Part shown: piece after piece, positions 31,977 to 43,643 of the stretch
Layout of the letters: the number at the start of each line of letters is the position of its first letter
How positions within the stretch are numbered: the first letter of the stretch is position 1
NCBI GenBank assembly: GCA_017354895.1
Contig: CP071493.1
Location: forward strand, 4,774,001 to 4,838,000
Direction of reading: 5' to 3'
DNA from: Podospora comata
Taxonomy: Eukaryota > Ascomycota > Sordariomycetes > Sordariales > Podosporaceae
DNA length: 64,000 nt
Translations under genes and position numbers: made by a program
The notes under the pieces: model-generated
What the model saw: the letters and a program-made list of their open reading frames with translations, nothing else
The model's database searches: none
What the model was told of the DNA's origin: nothing

Positions 31977-33749
31977 TCAATACATCTCCAAAATCTCGCC
32001 AATCACATTCCGGTAGATACCATTCGGATCAAACTTTTGCCTCACAGCTTTGAACCGGGCCAGATACTAATAAACGTATTACGTTAGTCAACCACTGTGC
32101 CTCTTCGTCGAGGAAATTGACTTACGTTTGGGTCCAGATGCTTCTTCGACCTCGCAAAAACCTCCCTCGTATTCTTGGTCCAATGAGGTCTGCAGGGGAA
32201 CTCGTCGATCAGAGCATTGGCAACCTTGCGATCTGTTTTCTCTCAGGTTAGCCCCCCTTGTGAAGAAAAGAGAGACAAAAAGTAGCGGCACGCACAAAAC
32301 GGCTCGTTAAACCTCTTCTCATCGCCCACACTCGGTCGGTACGAGGGAAAGTCAAACATGATCGTCCCCTTTGACCAATCCACCCCGTCAGAAGTGTTGT
32401 ATGTCTGCTGCCCAAGAAAGTCAAAATAGTGCCGACCGACTGTTTACCCATTGTCAGCGCATTCTCGCCTTTTCATACACACTCAGGGAAGACTTACACT
32501 TGATATTAATCCCGCTCCTATACGTACTCGTCATGATAATCCCCCTCTTCAACTCCTCATCAAATAGCCCTCTCGCTCTCTTCAACACCGCATTCGCCAT
32601 CGTTACCGGGAAGGCCAGCTCAAGGGTGTAAGCCCTCAGCCCATAGTCCCACTGAGCCTTTTGGTCTGGGTAGAGACCACCGATCAATACATCATAGTTC
32701 CAACCATAAACCGGCCACTTGTCAATAGCTTTGTTCGTCGTCTTCTCCCTAAAGTTTGGCTTCTCCCACTGCCCAAAAAAGATCTCCTCCATGAGCATGT
32801 TGGATGTGGGCAAGTACTTCCCGCTGTTGAGCAAATTCTTGGCAGCAAACGCCTCGAGGTCGGTCACAGAAAAGGTGTTTTGGAAGCCTTGCTGCTCGGT
32901 GAAGTTGGCGGGGACAACATCGTAATATCGCTGGTGAAACTTTCTCTTGTAGGGCCACCACCAGAGATTCGCTGTTGCGTACGGGGCAATCATGCCGTAG
33001 ATGTCGCCCTCGAGAACTTCCTTTTCGTCGAAACTGTCCTGGCTGTCAGTCTGTCGTCCGGCGGTTGATGGGGTCAAGTATACTCACGTGTTCTGCTTGG
33101 CATAAACCTTGCTGTCAGGATAGATCTTGAGTTTTATCCTCGCAATAATTCCCAACAATCCCAGATTGGTCGAAGCAGCCAACCAGTCATCATCACTTTC
33201 ATTCCTTTCTACTTTTCTGATCTCCCCTTTTCCATCAATAATATCCATGGCCAACACACCCGCCGCCACCATCGAGTCTTCTCTAATCGAGCTTCTGTGA
33301 GCCCCCATCGCCAGACTCCCGCCGAAACTGATGTTCCAGTTTGTGAGGGTGTACCCAACACTGGCACCCCTATCATGGAGATACTCGGCCAGCTGGAAGA
33401 AAGTAACTCCAGCGTCAACAAGTACGGACCCATGGGGGGCCCCCTCGGGAAGGCTGAAGTCGTAGATGCCGGCCACATTGGCAGTTCGGATGATGATGGT
33501 CGAGTCGTCGCTGCATTGGGTATCGTACCACATGTGGCCCTTTCCTGCGGCGCGGACCAAGGACTTGGACTGGATGGCTGACTTGACGACGGATTGCATA
33601 TCCTCGACGGAGGTGGCGTCGTGGACCCGGGAGACATTGTGGCAGGCTGGGGAGCCTGGGCCGTCAAAGGTGTTCCATACCAAGGCTGATGCGGTGCCCG
33701 AGCAGAGGAGAAGGCTGCTCAGGCCCACACCAAGGCCTGTGGGAATCAT
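31977..33749 (-). CDS. Secreted FAD-linked oxidase, aldonolactone-oxidase-like
   Basis: FAD-binding PCMH-type oxidoreductase whose C-terminus resembles D-arabinono/L-gulono-lactone oxidases. Exons on the minus strand: 33749-33088, 33042-32498, 32439-32296, 32232-32126, 32066-31977; 515 residues. The ATG at 33749 gives a signal peptide (MIPTGLGVGLSSLLLCSGTA); the ATG at 33797 would put basic residues first. The flavin domain shows RAAGKGHMWYD with His72 at the position that is covalently linked to FAD in this superfamily. It continues with VLVDAGVTFFQLAEYLHDRG and GGSLAMGAHRSS. No second (cysteinyl) flavin link is apparent. The C-terminal PHWTKNT...DPNGIYRN segment matches the ALO-type end. 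Most ALO enzymes are mitochondrial, so secretion argues for a different, probably sugar or alcohol, substrate. All introns are 45-63 bp. Confidence 0.85.
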
Positions 33750-34679
33750 CGTTGCCGGGAAAGAAGGGATCTGAAACAGAGGACGGTAAACAAGCAATCA
33801 CCTAGAGATCTGATAAGAGATCTAGGTTCAAGCCTGGTGGAGCTTTTCCCCGGATTTCAAGCCACCAAGAAGGCACACTCGCTTTATATCACCCACCACC
33901 ACCATCACCACCACCACCACCACAACAACAACAACAACAACAACAAGCTCTCACCCCCTCCTCTTGACTGACACGACGATGTCTCCTCGCTTCCACAAAC
34001 AGTAACCTCACCTCCCACCTCCTCCAATTCACCCTCCAACCAACCGCGGCTCCTCAACCGCTTCTCTCATCTCAACCTCTACAAAAGCCACATGTGATCC
34101 TGCCCGTTTCATTGGAGCGTAGCATCTCACTCGTCCACAGCCATTCTCAGTACATACAAGATCTCCAAAACAACCCTACCTGACCTGCAAAGGCACCGCA
34201 AGCGAATCCTCTACTCTATGAGGTCCTTCCTTCCCTTTGGCTCGGTGGCTCGCTTGGATTTGTTCACCACCAACGACGTCGTTGGTCGTGATAGCCGCCA
34301 AGCCGGCGGGCTGGCCTCAAGGGGCAAATTGAACGAGCAAGCGATGTCACTCCCCGCGAATCACAAACGCCAGCGCCGGGCAGCCACCAAAAAAACGCGG
34401 GGAAATGCAGGGTATAGAGATGACCCAGTCGGGGTTTTTACCTTGCTGTCACGGTCATTTCTTGGAATGTGGACTTGAAATAAATCCAGGAATCAACTGG
34501 TTGGTGAAGATGCTGATCCAAACGGTCACCAGTCATGATGGTGGAGAGCTGTGCTTGGTGTGCAATGAGCTTCGAATGGGAACAACCTCTGAGAAGCTAA
34601 CAGCCACCTTTCTTCTTGATCAGGGGTTCAGAGGAAGTATTCCAAAAGTCTGGCTACGAGGTGGTTTTTTCCATCAATA
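33750..34679. other. Intergenic: FAD oxidase promoter and HET gene 3' flank
   Basis: No supported gene. It holds the trinucleotide repeat at 33894-33945. A short frame at 34218-34478 (86 aa, basic) has no recognisable feature. Confidence 0.5.
33894..33945 (+). repeat. (CAC)n-(CAA)n microsatellite
   Basis: About ten CAC units interrupted by one CAT, then about eight CAA units. It lies 145-196 bp upstream of the FAD oxidase start, on the opposite strand. Confidence 0.9.
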
Positions 34680-37139
34680 TCAGCAAATCGTCACCTCCTT
34701 CTTCTCCAACCGCAGCGGATCTAGAGCGAGGTCGTTATGTCGCCTGGCCCTCCTGTCTCTCCTCACATCGTCCATATCCCCTTCTTCATATGGTCGGGGA
34801 TATCCAACAACCTCAAAGCTCTTGAAGAAAGGGAGCCCCGTTTCCTTCATAATGGCCCCATCAATGAATCCAACCCTCTGATAACATCCATCGTCCAACC
34901 TCTTCAGCAAAAGCCCAAATCGATAGTCAACAAAGCCGTGATCCAGCACATGCGGCACACGAATCAAGAGCATTGCTGCCAGCCCGTCTGTGTCAATTTG
35001 ACTATCAGAAGATGGAAAATCCGTACCACCTTCTACCCATATACACCCGTTCCTCTCAGTCTGCAGTCGATATACCCCGTCTGTGACTTCGGATCGACTT
35101 GGTGCAAGCCCATACACATCATTCAACGGCGGTTCCTTCTCTTGCCTTGCTTTGATCTTGGTGACGGGCACCAGTGGCCCCCTCATCGTTAAAGTGCCTC
35201 CCGCTAACCTGCCACAGGGATCATGATCCCTCAGTTCCAGAGAGTGGGAAACATACTCTGCCAACGGCTCAAAGTCAAGGACATTCGACTTCCAAGCAGC
35301 GCGCTTCTCATACCACTCATAGACAGGAAACTGAACCTGGCCCACAACCGAAGCCCAGGACCACGACGGGGCAACATGCTCCTTTGTCGGTTCAAGCAGT
35401 CTTTCAGGGCCAGCTCTGCACCAAAACAGCCCCTCCAGAACACCACTTTTCCACAGACCAGCCATATACTCACCCGGCATCTCCCTCATAGCCTCGTGAT
35501 CATTCTTGCTCCTAATACGCACCACCTCCCTTGCCAACCCAGCCACAGCAGGAAACCGGTCCGTCGCCTTGGTGATATCCCGTGCAGTAAAATCCTGCAC
35601 CATCCAGTACCAATCCACCCAGTTATACCGACACCCTCCACTGACCTCCCTGTCTGCCGGTCTCCACGTTCCCTTTGAAAAAACTGTCTTCTTGACGTTT
35701 GCCGTCTTAGCAAGCCGGCTAACATGGTTCTGCTGCATGCTCAGAATATTCTGACCTACGGCCTCCCCATCTTCATTTGCCCTGATGGTATTGCACTCCC
35801 AGAAAGCTTGGCGGGTTCCGTACTGAAGAGCGCGCAGGGGCAGAAACCGCTCTTGCAAACACCATGCCCTTGAACTTAGAGGCTCGTTTCGGAGGTGGTC
35901 TGGATTTTCTGTTGATTTCCAGCTGTAGGTCCAGTCACGGTCGTCAAGTTGGAGGCAGAGCTTGATGTTGGTGGTCGTTCTGGAAGATGATGGCGAGGTG
36001 GGTGGTGGTGGTGGCAGCGGCACCACATTAGGAGCCTCTCTTGAGGAAAGGAACCCTAAGGTGTCCCTAGGAGAATTCGCTCCGATGATGACCAAGTGGG
36101 CGTACCGGTAAATATCCGTCATCTGAGCCGCCTCTCGGGCCCAATCCTCTGGGTCGTCTTGAAGGATGCAAAGACTATCAATCCACACATATCTAAGACC
36201 CAAGCTCGCCATAAGGATTACTGCATCCCGGAAGGTCTGCGGTAGCTTTGATATTTCGATTCCTTCGTGGGTGTGAAGGGCCAAGGTCTTTCGAGTTGTC
36301 ATAAAAGGTGTTCCTCCAGCTCCCCAACAGTGACTTAGCGCAACAAAACGATCATCCTGATCATGGCCGTCCGAGTCGATGGACTTCTTTTCTTGCAGAT
36401 ATATCCTGTCTCCTCCAGGAAAGACCTCAATCAATCGTGAAGGCATCCATCCTACAGGTTTGTCGAGTGGCTGGCATGTCCTACCATGCTCATCGACACA
36501 CTTGTTGAGCCATGTTTTTGCCAGCGTTAGGCTTTGTTTTGACAATGGACTTGCAGACACCAGGGGGACCACATTGATGTCCTGTCCTGTCTCTGCGCCT
36601 GGTTCGGCTTCCAGGGTAGCTTGACCGATCCGAAGCTCTTGCGGGGCAAAAACTGCATCCCTATCGGCCGCCTCGGTGTCCCCCTCACCATCAAGTCTTG
36701 CAAGATTCAGATGTGCCCGAAGGCTTGGATGCACATCGAAAGAGGTGCTACTTTTCACATTACAGTTGCACACAACAGCCCAGCGGTTCGTCAGTCTGCG
36801 TCCATCATCGAGATACCGCGGTAACTTCTCCAGGGATATCTCGAGCTCCGCTTCGTTTCGATAAGCCGGAATCTCGTGAATGGGACGGTGAAGGTCTGCT
36901 GGCGGGTGCTCAGCGTCATAATCGGCCTCGAGAGTTGCTCTCTCAACCTGGACGACTCTGGACTGCGACCACCCCTTTATAACGATGGCACAAAACCTGC
37001 AGGTGAAGGAGGAGGTGTGCACCTCGCCGAGAGTCTTGTGCCAGAGGGGGCTTAATGGTGTAGCCTCGGCTTCATCTGTGAATGCTTCATGTATCGTGGT
37101 GGAGAGGCTCAAGCAGAGCGTACAGAGGTCGTCGCTCAT
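34680..37139 (-). CDS. Heterokaryon-incompatibility (HET) domain protein
   Basis: HET proteins trigger a cell-death response when genetically different hyphae fuse; other members are orphan immune-like receptors. Single exon, 819 residues from the ATG at 37139. The N-terminus (LCTLCLSLSTTIHEAF, then FTCRFCAIVIKGW) has paired Cys typical of the pre-HET region. The HET domain lies at roughly 260-365 with its three classic blocks: FVALSHCWG, then FRDAVILMASLGLRYVWIDS followed by LCILQDDPEDW, and MTDIYRYAHLVIIGANS. Beyond it are REAP...DRDWTYSWKS and SSRAWCLQERFLPLRALQYG, the usual post-HET segment with WCLQER. There is no WD40, NACHT or ankyrin region, so this is the stand-alone HET class. The long C-terminus is poorly conserved. 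The frame is intact. Confidence 0.95.
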   Translation of the reverse strand: MSDDLCTLCLSLSTTIHEAFTDEAEATPLSPLWHKTLGEVHTSSFTCRFCAIVIKGWSQSRVVQVERATLEADYDAEHPPADLHRPIHEIPAYRNEAELEISLEKLPRYLDDGRRLTNRWAVVCNCNVKSSTSFDVHPSLRAHLNLARLDGEGDTEAADRDAVFAPQELRIGQATLEAEPGAETGQDINVVPLVSASPLSKQSLTLAKTWLNKCVDEHGRTCQPLDKPVGWMPSRLIEVFPGGDRIYLQEKKSIDSDGHDQDDRFVALSHCWGAGGTPFMTTRKTLALHTHEGIEISKLPQTFRDAVILMASLGLRYVWIDSLCILQDDPEDWAREAAQMTDIYRYAHLVIIGANSPRDTLGFLSSREAPNVVPLPPPPPTSPSSSRTTTNIKLCLQLDDRDWTYSWKSTENPDHLRNEPLSSRAWCLQERFLPLRALQYGTRQAFWECNTIRANEDGEAVGQNILSMQQNHVSRLAKTANVKKTVFSKGTWRPADREVSGGCRYNWVDWYWMVQDFTARDITKATDRFPAVAGLAREVVRIRSKNDHEAMREMPGEYMAGLWKSGVLEGLFWCRAGPERLLEPTKEHVAPSWSWASVVGQVQFPVYEWYEKRAAWKSNVLDFEPLAEYVSHSLELRDHDPCGRLAGGTLTMRGPLVPVTKIKARQEKEPPLNDVYGLAPSRSEVTDGVYRLQTERNGCIWVEGGTDFPSSDSQIDTDGLAAMLLIRVPHVLDHGFVDYRFGLLLKRLDDGCYQRVGFIDGAIMKETGLPFFKSFEVVGYPRPYEEGDMDDVRRDRRARRHNDLALDPLRLEKKEVTIC

Positions 37140-40005
37140 CTTCTGATCAAGATGAAAGAACAGTACCGGAGAGAATTTACCGTCATGAGGGTGGGAAATT
37201 TTGCTTCCGAGAACACTACGGAAGAAGGCATTATCACCAACGTTCCTTCCTTCTGTTTGCCTAGCCCCTTCTGTACAAACGCCTCATAACCCCATTCGAA
37301 CCCTAACCCTCTCGCGGGACATTCTCACTCTGAATCTCGATTTATTTTGTCTACATCCCCTTGCTGTGCCATTCAACGAAGGCACGACATGTCTCTGCCA
37401 TTGCCAGACATACCCACCCATTTGCGTTCAGGGTGTCAGTTGGTTGGCGTATCCGATAAACTGATGTTGTGCTGCCTTCACTTTATCTTGACAGGTTGCC
37501 CAAGACTTCTTCATCACGCGCAATAATGACAAACATTGATGAGCCTGAGCTGAGTTGAGACAGGCCTCTGTCAGTTCCCACCTCTGTCTTTGATTTGTCT
37601 CGTCCAGGCTAATCATGTCTCGCCTATGGCAGCATGGAGCAAACACCTCCAGAACCTCGACTATCGGGTGAAAGCACACACATGCACCACCACCTCTGAG
37701 CAAGCCCGTCAGCAGCCAACCACCCATCCCACAGTTTCTGACTGGATGATGTGCATCCCGGTATCGGTTTCTTGAATTGTGAAGTCCTGTTAGTGAATAT
37801 CAAATGCATGCGAACTGCACAGGACTCGTCACATCACAATCTCGAAAAGGCGGGGAGCACATTGGATGCCACTCCCACACACCCACCATCCGATGTTTAA
37901 ATTGAACCTGTTCGGCTGACAAAGTGAGGGCAGCAGTCGTCCGAATCCTTACGTCGAAAAAGAAAAGAACAATGTCAAAACAAGGCTAGCAAAAGATGGG
38001 ATGAAAATAGAAGAAACGAGACAAACCATGGGACGGGAGGGTGAACAGACTTCAAAGCCCTGAGAGTTCTGCAGGGCACAGACTTAATGGGAGTCTTAAT
38101 TCTCTTGGAGACCTGCGTGAAGTTGTCTTTACGAAGTCTTGTGTTATCAAAAGACTCAAAATTCCAAAGTCTTTACCCCGCCAACCTGAAAAACAGGAGT
38201 TGCCCACCGCAACTGTGACAACCCCTCAGTGAGTTTTATGTCCTGCACTAAGCCACTAACACAGCACCAACGTATACACTATTCCCTAATCCAGCGATGC
38301 CAAATGTACTTCACAATTCCAACCTCATATGAAACCGAGACTGATCCCAACAACCTCACTTCCTCTCTCATCGAAATGACAGTAAACCTCTTTCAGCGCT
38401 TAGTTATCATCTCATCGCCCAGACAACCCCTCCGGAAGAAACTCCGACCATACATACCGTCACGACAATCCCCCCACCCACATCTGGGCACGCTAGAACA
38501 CCCTTTCGAAGCTCTTACCCTCCCACATCTCATTCCGAACTCAACTCAACCGAAACACCACCATCCGTAACGTCCCCGAATTCATCATCAGGCGGAGTCC
38601 ACGCAAAAAGAGAGAACCCCTCTCTCTTCTGTTCACTGCCACCGCCCAGCTCGTTCCCCATCCCCGTCCCCATCCCCGAAAGCCCCACGGGGAACTCCAC
38701 GTTGTTGTAGATAGTGCCATCCCAATCGAGAAGAGCCAAATCCTATCCGCGGATACACTACACTAGATAAGACCCTTCGATATCTTTTTGACACTAACAC
38801 CGTCCTATACCATGGTGTCGGGTGACACTAAATCACCACCAAGCCCCCCAGCTAGAGTTCTCGGGAAGAAAGAAAAAAAAAGATCACACGACAATCAATG
38901 AAGAGAGCTTGATGTCTGTGCGGGCTGGCTCTCCTGTTTTCCCTCCCTTGCTTAATCAACCACCACCCAGACAACATAACATCTCGCTTGTTTATTCCAG
39001 AACTTGGTAACCACTCGGCTGTCCCGTTCACAAATGTGTTTCTCGCCCTGGAGATTTTGTGTGAATCAGTTCATCTCACTTTAATCCCATGTCTGGGTAG
39101 CAATGACAAACCTCCCTCGAGGTCAAGATCGTCATGCCACACCCAACAACACCACCAAAAACAGTAGATATAGCATAAACCCATAATTGTGACAATGCAC
39201 AACACCCATCCACGGCACACCCGACCCCAGAGCAACAACCCCCCCAACCCAAAAAAAACAAAAAAAAAAAAAAAAAAGAGGCGCCCAATACTCCGTACAA
39301 CCCCATACAACCTCTTCTTTTCGGCCTTTGTCCAAAAAGCACATGTTTTTTTTTTCCTTTCCAAAGTCGTAGCGCCGAACAGGGGCCCAACGTGGTGTGT
39401 CCACGTACCCGCTCTCGCCGCCGCCGCCGTCACTGTCACTTCGCGGGGCGTCAAAGCCCCCCTTGCCTGCCCTCAGCCCATCTGCCAGAATCATCGTACT
39501 GCATCATACGGCAGTTGCACAAAGTCACCAGAGAAAACCTTTCGAGTAAGGTAGAAGAGAAAACAGAACGATAGATTTGCACCTCCCGAAAAGCCGTGTG
39601 ATGATATTTACAAGAATATAAAACGCCTACTGACTTTCCCCCATCGTGAGATGATAATGCTCGATGATAAAAAGATGTACTAATTAAAAAAAATTTAAAA
39701 AAACAACCAAAAAAATAACCCCTCCATGCAATTTTTTTGTGTAAAAGAATAAATCAAAATCCGGCCATCCCCATCCCGTCACCCAATTCCCCAACGCCAT
39801 GCCAAAAAAAGAAAAATGTCAAAAATGTGTATTTGATCGATTGTAAATCTCCACAAGATTACAATTGTTATCTGTCGTAAAAAAAAAAAGATTCGGATGT
39901 TTGCGAAAATGATATGCAAGCCACAACTGAGGTGAGTTGAACGCTGTGTTGTGGCAACTCGAGGTCACACATACACACAAATAGCGTCCGTTGACCGCTC
40001 CCCCC
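37140..40005. other. Gene-poor interval with A-rich 3' flank
   Basis: 2.9 kb without a supported gene. One minus-strand stretch at 38529-38742 opens after an AG and reads protein-like (LALLDWDGTIYNNVEFPVGL) to a stop, but no upstream exon could be joined. An A18 run lies at 39260-39277, and 39660-39900 is A/T rich, probably the 3' UTR of the gene ending at 40006. Confidence 0.5.
37299..37310 (-). promoter_or_regulatory. Telomere-like AACCCTAACCCT motif before HET gene
   Basis: Two telomeric hexamers (AGGGTTAGGGTT on the HET strand) 160 bp upstream of the HET start codon. Related motifs precede three other genes here. Confidence 0.4.
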
Positions 40006-43000
40006 CTAATTGCGCCGCATACGATTCCAGATCCGCTTCATGACCCCCTTTTCCGTCCCGTTCGGGTTCCAATGGTCAACCCCATCAAACTTGCTCCAGT
40101 CCATGCTCTCCTTGGGGGTAACACCCTCCCTCGATCCCACCGTTCTCCCACCCTCGGCAGGGGGCACAGAACCGCTCGCACCACCCGTTGGCCGGCGAGC
40201 ATGTTGCTGGTAGCTCTGTTGCTGCTGCCGTTGCTGCCAGCCGTAGATCTCATCCTCGTGCGCGCGTAGGTCGGGTCGGGTAAGCGTCATTCGCAACGTC
40301 ATCTCACGGGATGACACTGGAGCCTGGGCGTAGTTTCCAACCTCGGGCGTTCTAACACGGGCATGCTGAGCAATGTCAGGGGAAGCGAATCGCGCGGGGC
40401 GGAGACCACCGGGTCTGTTCTCGAATGATTCTGGTGTCTTGGGCGATTCGGGATCCGCCAGAGAATCCGGGTCGCTGTTGAGGGAAATGTTTTCGTCTTC
40501 ATCTTCATCCGCCAAAAATGACTGCAAGTTTGACGGATCGTCGGCTAGTTTCTGTCGTGATTGTCGGCAAGTAGCCACGTCGCCGTCACTTTCTGGCGTC
40601 GTACCCCGAGAGAGGACGTCGGCCGCAGGGAAACCAAACTCCACTGCTTCGTCAAACTTTTGGGGTGAAGCCAGATACACTCGAAGCTTGAGACGAGCTT
40701 CGGGATCCTGGTAGTGCGCCGCGGCCGGATCGATCGCCGTGATGGACTGTTGAGGGGCATGTTTTGGTGTGATCAATGATAGAGTGCGAGATTTGCGCCG
40801 GCTGTGCGACACCGGGCTCGAGGACCCGCTGGCTGGGGGATAGTAGTTTGGTGATGTGGGCGAGGTGTTGGCATCCTTGGTGGCCGGCCTGCTGGTGGAA
40901 GAAAGCGATGTCCGACCAAAGGGGATCTTGGAGATGGACAGGTGGCGACGAAACGAAGGTCTCTGCTTAGCCGCCGGCATGCCTTCTCGAAGACCGGCAT
41001 GGTAGTCGTCCAAGAAGAGACGAAGGTCTAGGTCCTCCTCCTCATCCAACCACCTAAAGCTGTCGATGAAGGACTGGGGAACACGGGTGTCGTCCGCCTG
41101 GTCGACAGGCCCTCTGAGACCCCGGTGTGAATCCATGCTGTGTCGTACTGGCGAGAGTGGTGATGGAAGACTGTCAACACCCGTCGTCAGGTTTCTTCGA
41201 CTCGCCTGACGGTTAAGCTTATATACCGCCTCGTCAGCCGCGTCCAGAATGACACTAGCACGCAGACGCCTTGCCAGCAGAACCTGTTTCTCCCGGCTGA
41301 GCTCCGTCTCCTGCGTGGTGTCCGATCGGGTGGTGTAAGGATCAGACGAATTGGAGCCGGAGAAGTGAGACTCAATCACTGATCCCCGCCGGATATGACG
41401 AACGATCTGCTCCGAGTTGCTGCGGTCTTGACGAGCCTTCCGCCGTCTGAAACCCTTGGCTATGTCGTCGTAGTGCTGTGAGATGCCGTCGACGAGTCCA
41501 GACTCCTGGGCAAAACGCAGCCGCTCGAGCGTGGAGAAGTACTGCAAGGGAAGATTATTTCAGTGACGGCCGCGAGAAGGAAGGGTGGTGCTAGGTAGGT
41601 AGCTATATCGACATAAAAAAGAAATGAGGGTGTGAGATACAAGTCGGCGACCTCGTGCACCCCCCTGACGCCCCCTCTGCCCCTAGCACCAATATACGAT
41701 AGCTTGACGAGCTAAGCGGGAGGGTGGCCCTGCAGAACTGTCCAGCGGTTGGCAGTCACCATTCAGGGGAGAGAGATCGAGGGGGGCACAGGACACCAGT
41801 CTAAAAGCAGTCGCGGGACCTGCATGGTGCTGTGTGCTCAGGGTCAAAACACGCTGCGGTGACGCTGCAAGGTGCCACTCGACTGCAAATGCCACCCTCC
41901 TCTCGTGCAAGTGTGAGCCTAGAAACCAGCTTTGGCCCAGATACAACAACAATAACACTGCAACTCATGCATGCAGCAGGCGAGCATTCAGGCACATTAT
42001 GGCTGACTGCAACAAGCCCGTTCTCTTCCGCCGTCTGCGTCCCCATTTGCCAATATGCCACCACCAGATGGAGAGGGAGGGCAATCGTGGGGGTGGGCGC
42101 AAAAAAGAAGCAAAAATCTGGACGGATCACTGCTCTTGCAGCACGGCTCGGACAAAGCCCCACGGTTGCAGCATCGGTGGACCAATTCCATTGTGATGTC
42201 TCTCAGGCAACCCGCTGGTTCGTCCTCAGAGCTTCTCAATGGTGTGGAAGTGGAATCTCGAGATGCTTTGGAGGTTGCGGACGTGGCGGACTACCGAGTA
42301 CCCAGATCGGCAATCCCAAGGCTTGGCCCACCCCTCCCCAAATATGCCAATCTTGCCCTGAGATTCCGCTCATCAACCTCATCCCAACCCCGAGGCAGTC
42401 ATATCTTTCTTCACATCCACTGGATGGAGATCATGACCGCCGAGCTACCACCGTCGCAACCAGGCAAAGTGCCAATGGGCCACCTCTTCTCGCCCTCTAA
42501 TGGCCAATTTTTGTGATGTGAAAGGGGACGCGGAACGCGTAAAAGGTGCCGTTTGAGAGAAAAACAATTAGTGTAGAGCGCTCCCATTGGGCGTAAGCAG
42601 TGTGCTTGTGAATTTGCATGCAGGCTCCAGCACTTGCGGGAGCCAATGGCGGGAGTGATGAGCTTGTACAGCAGTTATACCCTGCCAAGCGAACAAAACA
42701 AAAACTTGTGGCCGGGCACACGAACGCGGCTACCGGAATCTGGCAGCTACCCGCACGGCTTCAAAAGGTTGAGAGGGGGAGGGGATGACGACAGTAGAGA
42801 AGAATCAAGTAGACTGCTCCTACACACCTTTCGCTGTATGGCTACCGGAAGAGCCTCAAACTCCTCTCGGGTCATCTGAGGGACAACGGCTTGAGGCTGT
42901 CGTTTTTGGATGCTGTTTGACCTCGAATGTCCAGGTCGCCTGTGGTTGTTTCTGAGGTAACCGTCCATTGAGGCTCGTCCCGGCCCTGAGAGCTTTGATA

Positions 43001-43643
43001 ACTGTCCATTAGACTGACTCTGAGGACGTTGCTGCCGCCTTGTCCATCGTGAAAAGAGGGGACTGGCCGAGCGCTCGTGTTTTCCGGTCGCTGATCTGGA
43101 GCGGATATGAGGTCTGGGGGATGCTGAAGTGTAGTAGGACGCGGGAGGGGGCGAGAATCGGATTAAATCCGTCTCGGGTATCGGTCCAGGCATTGTGATT
43201 TGAGTTTGGCCACCCTCGTCACCGTCTTCGCGGTGGTCGCCGCAAGACCAAAGGCTGGAAGTTGATGCTGATGGAGACAGGAAAAACGTGGAAGTGAGGA
43301 GGTGGGACTTGGTGTGAGTTGCGATGGGTTGTCTCGGGTCGTTTGCTGCGAGGGCGTCTGCTGAGTGACGATCTGTGTTTGAGATGCTGTTGAAGAAAGG
43401 GAGCTGAAGACTGAAGTTGCTGTGATCGAAGCTCAATCTTGTCGGGGGAGTCGAGGGTTCTTCCAGGAACGGCGAAGAAACGTGGGCTGCCCTTGCTTCT
43501 GTGATGAGCCAGGGCATGTCATCAACAGCGCTCTGCCCCGGCGGCTCCAGGGCCAGGGCCATCAGCCCATTGGGAGCCGCCGGGCTTGTTCCTTTGGAAA
43601 TAGCGGGCCCCGGGGTGATGGCAGGGGCATCTGGGCTGTCCAT
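40006..43643 (-). CDS. Conserved fungal Ser/Pro-rich protein, 783 aa, unknown function
   Basis: Two exons, 43643-42828 and 41541-40006, joined across a 1,286-bp intron (GTGTGT donor, TTGCAG acceptor). The joint reads PVAIQRK/YFSTLERLRFAQ, which I recall as a conserved fungal block, so the join is credible. Function is unknown. The first exon (272 aa) is Ser/Pro/Arg rich and mostly disordered, ending with a short helical motif TREEFEALPVAIQRK. The second exon begins with a conserved region (LRFAQESGLVDGISQHYDD, then SREKQVLLARRLRASVILDA) and an acidic block (WLDEEEDLDLRLFLDDYHAG). It continues as a disordered region with many Ser-Pro sites and ends in a conserved acidic-to-basic tail (DWSKFDGVDHWNPNGTEKGV, then RIWNRMRRN). 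No membrane segment. Many SP/TP sites suggest phosphorylation. An alternative start within the intron for a 512-aa form cannot be excluded. Confidence 0.78.
41542..42827 (-). other. 1.3-kb intron of the 783-aa gene
   Basis: About twenty times the usual intron length in this window. A 222-aa plus-strand frame crosses it but has shadow-like composition (Cys/Trp/Arg scattered). Two CCAAT-like boxes and pyrimidine tracts occur; an internal promoter is possible. Nothing else recognised. Confidence 0.7.

Noticed and set aside
38529-38742. Minus-strand protein-like stretch (LALLDWDGTIYNNVEFPVGL)
   Set aside because: It opens after an AG and could be a last exon, but no upstream exon, start or polypyrimidine tract was found to support a gene.
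41832-42500. 222-aa plus-strand frame inside the 1.3-kb intron
   Set aside because: Composition is random-like, with no domain, and it overlaps another open frame of equal quality.
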